Source: Bacteroidota bacterium (lineage in GTDB: Bacteria > Bacteroidota > Bacteroidia > Bacteroidales > FEN-979). From it: a stretch of 64,000 bases of DNA. The DNA lies in NCBI GenBank assembly GCA_026391795.1, contig JAPLDI010000013.1, positions 1 through 64,000 of the forward strand, written 5' to 3'. A program made the translations under genes and the position numbers. Shown in pieces: positions 58,598-64,000 of the stretch. The notes beneath the pieces were generated by a model. It did not search any database and was not told the DNA's origin. It was given only the letters and a program-made list of their open reading frames with translations. The number at the start of each line of letters is the position of its first letter. Positions within the stretch are counted from its first letter, which is position 1.

Positions 58598-60850
58598 TTA
58601 TTTCAAATAGACCTTTTGTGAATATAAATTTTCAGGTGTAACAACCCTGACCATATAATATCCTTCATTCACACCTGGCAAAAACTTATTAAGGTTCATA
58701 TCCCTAAGATTGGCCTCAAAGACTTTCCTTCCCAGCAAATCGAAGATAACACAAGTTCCTTTCGTGGTTCCGGTCACCAGATTCATCACATACACATAAT
58801 CTTCAAAGGAATAGATCTGCATTCCTGTAAAAGATTTATCTTCAATTCCAAAGGATGGATTGTAGAAATGCAGAACAAAACGATCATGATCATCGTTGGG
58901 GGAAGCTGTGAAGGTATATATCGGATTTACAGTTAGCTCGTGCATGCTTCCGCCATCCTTGATATCTTCAAGGTAGATCCGGGTACCAGATTTAAAGCTT
59001 TCCATGTTGGACGCTGTGATCGTAACAGTGGTATCAGCCTTTAAAATAAACCCCATGGGAATGACAGTATTCAAACCGCCCCATGGGAGGGTATTAACAG
59101 CTGCATAATTGTTGTCGGCCAGGAGGCTATAGAACTGGGGAATTCCGTCATCTCCGAAGAGCTTATAATTATCATATTCCGGATCAAAATTAACTGTGGC
59201 CGAAGAGTTGAACCACACCTTGGTTTCATCTTTAGAACCATTACTCTCAGCAACCAGATCAAGCAGATCGGTATATGTGATTTGTTCTTTCCAAAATGCC
59301 TGTGAACTGAACACTTTGACATTGTTATCCATACCTAATGTTCCGGAAGTTTGGGGATCAGTAACGTGAACAAAGAATCCCTGTAATGATGGAATATATT
59401 GTGTTCCACCATTTGTACTAACTTGGGTAGAGCCATTATAGCTGGCATAATTACCAGAGCCGATATCCAAGGGTTGGCTCCAGAAATAGATAGTTGGGTC
59501 AATATTTGTTTTTGTCCACCCAGAAACTGCTCTCCAATCCAGGGGACAAGGATACATGTTGGCAACCATATTCCATCCATCATATATACCATCAGTAGAA
59601 ATCGTTCGGGTAAGTGTTCGTGTTTGAGATCCCGAGACTAGATGATTGCCGGAACTGGCATTAAAATTTACTGTATTATAGGTAGGTGTCAAGGAACTTG
59701 ATGCCCAATGGAACCATCCTCTTAAATCCTGGGTCACAATAGCTGAGTCAGCCGCAGGAAGGGGGTTAATGACATATCTGTATTTTTTGATCCTTTCAGC
59801 TATTGGAACAGCCCGTGATTCATCGTACCATTTTAGGTAAGTATTAAGGAATGTTGCCTGTGGCATAACCGTATGTATTGGAAAGCCGATAATGTGCCAG
59901 TTATTCTGCCCCACCCACCTTTGAATCCGTATTGATGCACTGCCATTATAAGTAATTGAAGTTTCTCCGTCATCCATGAATGCTCCTGTTCCTGTAACAT
60001 CTGAAACAATCCACAATCCAAAAGGTTCAGTGATTTCTGTGATACCTCCTGTTGAAACTTTTAATTCTCCTCCTGGTGCTATCTTTAATCTTGCATAAGG
60101 ATGAATCCTTAAATTATTTACTAGACAGTTTGTCCCTGTAATAGAAGCTGGCACAGTCGTTGTATCCCAAACTGAAGTATTTATGGATGATGCCGACCAA
60201 TTAACAGTTCCTCCAACCTGAGACCAACCATATGTCCCACAAAATACGCGTCCAAGGTACAAAGTCTGCAATGATTTTGTCTCATCTAATGATACACTAC
60301 CCCATTTTTGTCCTTGTCCTAATGTTGGATCAACGTATAATTGATTTTTCGGTTGCGTCATAAAAGTAGGATAAAAATAAATTCCAGATGTAACCATATT
60401 ATCAAATATCTTCACTCGTACTTTAAATAAGGTTGTCCAGCTTGTACCCACAAGTTCATAATAAGTAGCTAAGTTGTCACCAGGTAGAAATACATGAGTA
60501 GCGGCTGCAGAAACGTTAATATGATCACTCTGTAGTGTGGCTGTGAGTTGATATTTCCCGGTTCCGGTTATTCCAGTACCGTAAAGACTTACAGCACCTA
60601 TCGGCGGTGATGAATAATGACCAAAGGCAGCAATTGTGTAATAAAAATTAGCCTGTAACGCATCTGCATAATGTGCAACAGTTGATTTAACCTCAACATT
60701 AAATTCCAAGCTGTCTATCCCACCACCAGTTCCAATTTTTGGATTTGTAACTCGAAAAGTGATTGTTTGGCAATGAATCATAACCGCCCAGCCAAAAAAT
60801 ATAAGAAAAGACAAGAAAAACTTAACTACCATATGAGTATTTGTTTTCAT
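58598..60850 (-). CDS. T9SS-sorted surface protein, paralogue of the downstream gene
   Basis: A 750-residue protein with a signal peptide ending MIHCQ. The domain order is that of the gene at 56248: N-terminal LEFNVEVKSTVAHYADALQ domain, WTTLFKVRVKIF strand, central beta-rich region with WNMVANMYPCPLDWRAV, and a C-terminal YVYVMNLVTGTTKGTCVIFDL then PGVNEGYYMVRVVTPENLYSQ sorting signal (type A T9SS). Sequence divergence is moderate, so duplication is not very recent. A terminator follows. The upstream dockerin-type gene is 45 bp away and may share a transcript. Confidence 0.8.
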   Translation of the reverse strand: MKTNTHMVVKFFLSFLIFFGWAVMIHCQTITFRVTNPKIGTGGGIDSLEFNVEVKSTVAHYADALQANFYYTIAAFGHYSSPPIGAVSLYGTGITGTGKYQLTATLQSDHINVSAAATHVFLPGDNLATYYELVGTSWTTLFKVRVKIFDNMVTSGIYFYPTFMTQPKNQLYVDPTLGQGQKWGSVSLDETKSLQTLYLGRVFCGTYGWSQVGGTVNWSASSINTSVWDTTTVPASITGTNCLVNNLRIHPYARLKIAPGGELKVSTGGITEITEPFGLWIVSDVTGTGAFMDDGETSITYNGSASIRIQRWVGQNNWHIIGFPIHTVMPQATFLNTYLKWYDESRAVPIAERIKKYRYVINPLPAADSAIVTQDLRGWFHWASSSLTPTYNTVNFNASSGNHLVSGSQTRTLTRTISTDGIYDGWNMVANMYPCPLDWRAVSGWTKTNIDPTIYFWSQPLDIGSGNYASYNGSTQVSTNGGTQYIPSLQGFFVHVTDPQTSGTLGMDNNVKVFSSQAFWKEQITYTDLLDLVAESNGSKDETKVWFNSSATVNFDPEYDNYKLFGDDGIPQFYSLLADNNYAAVNTLPWGGLNTVIPMGFILKADTTVTITASNMESFKSGTRIYLEDIKDGGSMHELTVNPIYTFTASPNDDHDRFVLHFYNPSFGIEDKSFTGMQIYSFEDYVYVMNLVTGTTKGTCVIFDLLGRKVFEANLRDMNLNKFLPGVNEGYYMVRVVTPENLYSQKVYLK

Positions 60851-60895
60851 ATTAATATCTTTTACGTATCCAATTTTTTCTTTAAAGCTAGACTA

Positions 60896-62476
60896 TTAAG
60901 GAACAAGAGAGATTGAACCGAAATTGATTCGCCATATATTTCTGTCTGCATTTGATACATTCCCATCAAGATTAAAATCAGCACGATCGTACCCGACAGC
61001 CCCAAAATCAACGCGCCAAATATTAAGGTCCGAATTAAAAACACCTCCATCTCCATCAGCATCTGCAGCGACCATTCCCCACTTTGTTCCTAATTGAATA
61101 CAACCAAAACCATTTCCATCATAAATCTTGTTTTGTGATGTTGAGTAATCATAGAGATAAACACCATTGGTTCTGGGAACAGCATTATTCGACATAATTG
61201 GGATGTGGTTACGATGTATAATGACAGGATATAAGTTGTTTGTAACAGCAAAATTATAAAATTTGACATTTGAGCCATTCAAATCAACAATAGATCCATC
61301 ACTCTTCAGGAATGCCGCTCTTTTTGCTATCGAAGTTCCTGAGGTAGCACTTCCTGGAGAACCTGCCTGACGAAGATCAATAAGGACCCAATCGACCACG
61401 CCTGCAGGAATTGAGGTTACATTTTCAGTTCCAGTATAATACCAGGGATCGCCTGAATATGGTTGAGTCAATGGAATAAATCCTAAGTCATTTAAATCTG
61501 TATACATGGTCCCATTATTATAAGGACCTTCAAGAAATGCAGTTAAAGACGTGACAAGGCCTCCCTTCGTTCCCGTAAAGGTACTGAAAGAAGTCAGTGC
61601 TGCAGCTGTGAGCGTATTGGTAGGTGCATCAGTAGCAGCGTAGGTAACCACGGGATCAGGTGCAACCTTTGTACAATATATTTCAGATTCAGTGCCTGTG
61701 ATGTCGCCATCCAGGTATTTAAATGTGGCATCAGCCGAAAAGCCGGTAATGGGTGATGCAGATGTATTGGTCAAAACCCAGTAACGGTTCAGGTAACTTC
61801 CTGTATAGATTCCTGTATTATATGCCTGGTTCTTCAAACTTACCCCGATATAGTTGCCTGCAGGATAGGTACCTGAAGTAAAAGTGATGCCAACAGGCGA
61901 GTATTCAATAGTCGTCGCGTTTACGCTATCGCCCACCGGAAAGGTAAAAAGTCCGTTTGCTGACCAGGTTTTACGAAGCTCGCCTGTGCCTGAAGCGAGG
62001 ATCATCTTGGAAGAAGAAGGTGTGCCGGCTACAGAAGCAGTAGGGCCCAGCAAAAGGTTACTCGTTCCCAGTGTAATAAGTCCGTTCGTAAGGGTAAGCG
62101 TACCATTCACTTGAGTGTTCCCTGTAAGATTCAATCCTTTCGAATTATTCAGTTCCACATTGTTAAACAGGTTCTGACCACTGATGTATTGTTTCGAGGT
62201 TCCTGAAAACTGAAAAGTCCCTGTACCCAGGTTTGTCTGGGAGCCGTTCTGGTTAACAAGATTCCCTTTCAGAATAATGGTTCCCGAATTATCCAACGCC
62301 GAACCGGATTCCAGCTTCATCTGAATGGTTTCAACTACCGTGGTACCGGAAGTAACTTTAAGCGTTGTTCCGTTTTTTATCACCGTTCCCTGGGCTGTCA
62401 CAATGACAGAGCAGCCGCAGAAAAATACGCCCAGTAAGGCGATCCCGGTTAACCTTGTGTAAATTGTTTTTCTCAT
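60896..62476 (-). CDS. Exported protein with a C-terminal dockerin-like domain
   Basis: Start at ATG 62476 (MRKTIYTRLTGIALL, 526 residues); an ATG six codons upstream is possible. A signal peptide ends near VTAQ. The body has GTGTFQFSGTSKQYISGQNLF, SNLLLGPTASVAGTP, FTFPVGDSVNATTIEYSPVG and GSYLNRYWVLTN, the same module as the gene at 51264. The C-terminal about 50 residues carry two Ca-loop repeats, DADGDGGVFNSDLNIWRVDF and DFNLDGNVSNADRNIWRINF, as in dockerin type I. It may dock to the T9SS paralogues encoded downstream. Confidence 0.75.
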   Translation of the reverse strand: MRKTIYTRLTGIALLGVFFCGCSVIVTAQGTVIKNGTTLKVTSGTTVVETIQMKLESGSALDNSGTIILKGNLVNQNGSQTNLGTGTFQFSGTSKQYISGQNLFNNVELNNSKGLNLTGNTQVNGTLTLTNGLITLGTSNLLLGPTASVAGTPSSSKMILASGTGELRKTWSANGLFTFPVGDSVNATTIEYSPVGITFTSGTYPAGNYIGVSLKNQAYNTGIYTGSYLNRYWVLTNTSASPITGFSADATFKYLDGDITGTESEIYCTKVAPDPVVTYAATDAPTNTLTAAALTSFSTFTGTKGGLVTSLTAFLEGPYNNGTMYTDLNDLGFIPLTQPYSGDPWYYTGTENVTSIPAGVVDWVLIDLRQAGSPGSATSGTSIAKRAAFLKSDGSIVDLNGSNVKFYNFAVTNNLYPVIIHRNHIPIMSNNAVPRTNGVYLYDYSTSQNKIYDGNGFGCIQLGTKWGMVAADADGDGGVFNSDLNIWRVDFGAVGYDRADFNLDGNVSNADRNIWRINFGSISLVP

Positions 62477-62664
62477 ACAACTACGATTTAACATCAGTAA
62501 AGAAAAAACAGATCAAAGAAAACAAATATACTCAATTCTTCAATGATTTCCAATTAATTCCGCACCCACGCTGCCATTTCCACTCTCCGGTTTTTTAACC
62601 CCTCAGCGTCTTAGCGGTAAAAAACACTTAACTGAACCCTTAGATTCTACGATTCAACGCTTAT

Positions 62665-62688
62665 AATTCGTAATTCGTAATTTTAATT
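62665..62688. repeat. Dispersed short repeat, second copy
   Basis: AATTCGTAATTCGTAATTTTAATT, almost identical to 23016-23040 apart from one T in the T-run. It lies between two minus-strand genes. A nearby CAGCGTCTTAGCGG resembles the GCTAAG stretch next to the other copy. Confidence 0.4.
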
Positions 62689-62706
62689 TATGTAGCCAAA
62701 TCAATA

Positions 62707-62967
62707 TTACAATTCGATCTTTTCCTCCTTCATGTCCATTCTCCTCTTCCAGATCTCATAGATCTTATAGCACCCGTATACAGCCCCCAGAATAAGCAAA
62801 ATTCCGATCCCGTCGTCAATGGGGGCTCCCACAGGAACTCCACCATTACCACTGGGATCTCCGCCAGGTCCCGGAGGGCCCGGGGGATCAGCAAAAACGC
62901 CGGAAATAAAAAGCGGTATCAGTATCAGCTGGAGAACGAAAAATATCTTTAAAGGTAACCTCTTCAT
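62707..62967 (-). CDS. Small exported protein with PID-CTERM-like tail
   Basis: Start at ATG 62967 (MKRLPLKIFFVLQLILIPLF, 86 residues). A signal peptide or anchor ends near FADPP, followed by a Pro/Gly-rich stretch PGPPGPGGDPSGNGG, then VGAPIDDGIGILLILGAVYGCYK, and a positively charged end. The PID motif, hydrophobic helix and basic tail resemble the PID-CTERM sorting tails reported in Bacteroidota, which point to an exosortase-like processing route; that link is from memory. Expected product is short and mostly tail. Confidence 0.6.
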   Translation of the reverse strand: MKRLPLKIFFVLQLILIPLFISGVFADPPGPPGPGGDPSGNGGVPVGAPIDDGIGILLILGAVYGCYKIYEIWKRRMDMKEEKIEL

Positions 62968-62979
62968 AGATTGTAACAA

Positions 62980-63662
62980 TTTGTTTGCAAAAATAGGACA
63001 ATTTTTTTGAATTAATATTAACTTTTGCTTAAATATATAATGACATTTAAACCATTACTTCAAACCCATTTGTAAAGTGGAGCCAAGGCATCCCGGATGA
63101 AAAAGGGACTGGATCCAGATTTTAATCCTGCTACGCCTAACAGGAATTCTTTCACTCAAACCTCTACCCGTGCTTGCTGTTAATTAGACAATGATAATAA
63201 ACAAACGGCGGTTTCAGGCTCCTGAACTTGTAATTTGAGTTTTCAAAAATAAAATTGCCTTGGTCGAAAGCTTAGCTTCAGAAATAAATAGTAGCTTTTG
63301 CAAATATATGCACAATTTCCCAATAAGCAACTTTTATTCTATAAAACTGTTAACAATTTCACGGTTAAAAAAAATCATCTGGCTTCTATGTTAATTCCGG
63401 AACTTTATTTCCGAATGTTGATTCTCCCATCTGCTGAAATTCTCCGGTCAAAAAATATTTTTTCTGCTTTTAAGTTCTGGTGCATGAATAAATCACCAGG
63501 TAGCCGGCTTCAGGATTCAAATGCTATGCCGTAGTGTGCGTAAACACGATCCGGATCAGCCTGGCCTTTTTAATATCCTGGAATACAATCCATTAGAATT
63601 TACCAAATTGTCAACAGGGAAACTATTCCCTGTTTTTGAAATGAGTCTGCGCTTCAGGGCAT
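62980..63662. other. Non-coding stretch
   Basis: About 680 bp with no convincing gene on either strand; a 78-codon open frame at 63298-63534 has no sign of coding. The DNA is AT-rich, with no repeat or promoter that I can defend. Confidence 0.5.
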
Positions 63663-63689
63663 AAAAAAACCGCACAAATGTGCGGTTTC
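63663..63689 (-). terminator. Rho-independent terminator of hpf
   Basis: AAACCGCAC and GTGCGGTTT form a 9-bp stem with a 4-nt loop followed by T-run on minus, 18 bp behind the hpf stop. Confidence 0.85.
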
Positions 63690-63706
63690 AGAGGTACCTG
63701 ATCGGG

Positions 63707-64000
63707 TTACAACCCCCGAATCTTCTCTTTATGTCTGATCAGCTGCTTCTTAAGGGCTTCAATGGCCTGATCGGTAGCTTCCTCGAATGATTTTGCCTGC
63801 TTCTTGGCGAACAGGTCATATCCGCGTACGATCAGCCTGATCTCCACCATCTTGTTTTCCCTGCTTTCGGTATTTTCAAGTTTCAGAATGACTTCACTGC
63901 CAATGATCCCTTCATAGATGCTAAGCATCTTCTGTAATTTCTCCTTAATGAACGATTCCAGTTTGCCGTCAGCTTTGAAATGTACAGTATTGATCTTGAT
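63707..64000 (-). CDS. hpf: Ribosome hibernation-promoting factor (partial, cut by the right edge)
   Basis: The reading frame runs off the right edge with the family N-terminus about one or two codons beyond it. Visible (97 residues): IKINTVHFKADGKLESFIKEK, then VILKLENTESRENKMVEIRL, GYDLFAKKQAKSFEEATDQAIEAL and KKQLIRHKEKIRG, typical of short HPF/YfiA proteins. It binds the 30S decoding site and helps dimerise or inactivate 70S ribosomes in starvation. A terminator follows. Confidence 0.9.
   Translation of the reverse strand: MKINTVHFKADGKLESFIKEKLQKMLSIYEGIIGSEVILKLENTESRENKMVEIRLIVRGYDLFAKKQAKSFEEATDQAIEALKKQLIRHKEKIRGL

Noticed and set aside
63298-63534. 78-codon plus-strand frame
   Set aside because: Non-ATG start, no domain and no context; treated as non-coding.

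Overview
The window looks like a Bacteroidota (Bacteroidetes, probably Bacteroidales-like) chromosome segment. The evidence is type IX secretion (T9SS) C-terminal tails on surface proteins, a DUF3467 gene directly behind rpoC, promoters of the TTG-N19/20-TAnnTTTG type, a Bacteroidetes-style ComEC, and A-rich translation starts with few Shine-Dalgarno sites. All calls come from reading the sequence; no database search was run.

Layout. (1) 1-416: non-coding, with palindromic repeat units and a 12-bp stem-loop. (2) 417-17914: a phage-type element on the minus strand. In transcription order it has a lysogeny-type switch (XRE repressor on plus, excisionase-like HTH on minus), a 1308-aa primase-helicase, an array of 8-bp iterons, small genes, an S49 protease fused to a scaffold, a capsid protein, a terminator, a four-gene AT-rich cargo cassette, then a PLD-type nuclease, small-terminase-like proteins and the large terminase. 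No portal, tail, lysis or integrase gene is visible, so it is either a prophage cut by the window edge or a capsid-forming satellite. (3) 18041-19809: terminator, GIY-YIG gene, a frameshifted surface-protein gene, non-coding DNA. (4) 19810-31318: housekeeping genes: comEC, two TPR proteins, lpxB, surE, maf, ubiA-type prenyltransferase, kdsC-like phosphatase, a DUF2520 protein, a thioredoxin-fold protein. (5) 31371-44896: the transcription/translation block, read on minus as tRNA-Thr(UGU), a tRNA-Tyr/tRNA-Gly chimera, tRNA-Thr(GGU), tuf, tRNA-Trp, secE, nusG, rplK, rplA, rplJ, rplL, rpoB, rpoC, DUF3467. (6) 45534-62967: large exported and surface proteins (BNR repeats, Ig/HYR repeats, dockerin-like tails, T9SS tails, a small PID-CTERM-like protein). 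(7) 63707 to the right edge: partial hpf.

Most interesting: the cargo cassette at 4115-8046 combines an AbiU2-like HEPN protein, a class III nucleotidyl-cyclase-like protein, a HEPN-like protein with a zinc-knuckle tail, and a DUF5677-like protein with another R-x5-H motif. It sits behind its own terminator inside phage late genes and is a good candidate for an undescribed phage-borne defence or abortive-infection module. Other points are the iteron array with inverted triplets at each end, the tRNA-Tyr/Gly fusion in the thrU-tyrU-glyT-thrT-tuf order, a G8 tract that breaks a 1020-residue surface protein, and a paired set of dockerin-like and possibly cohesin-like T9SS surface proteins.
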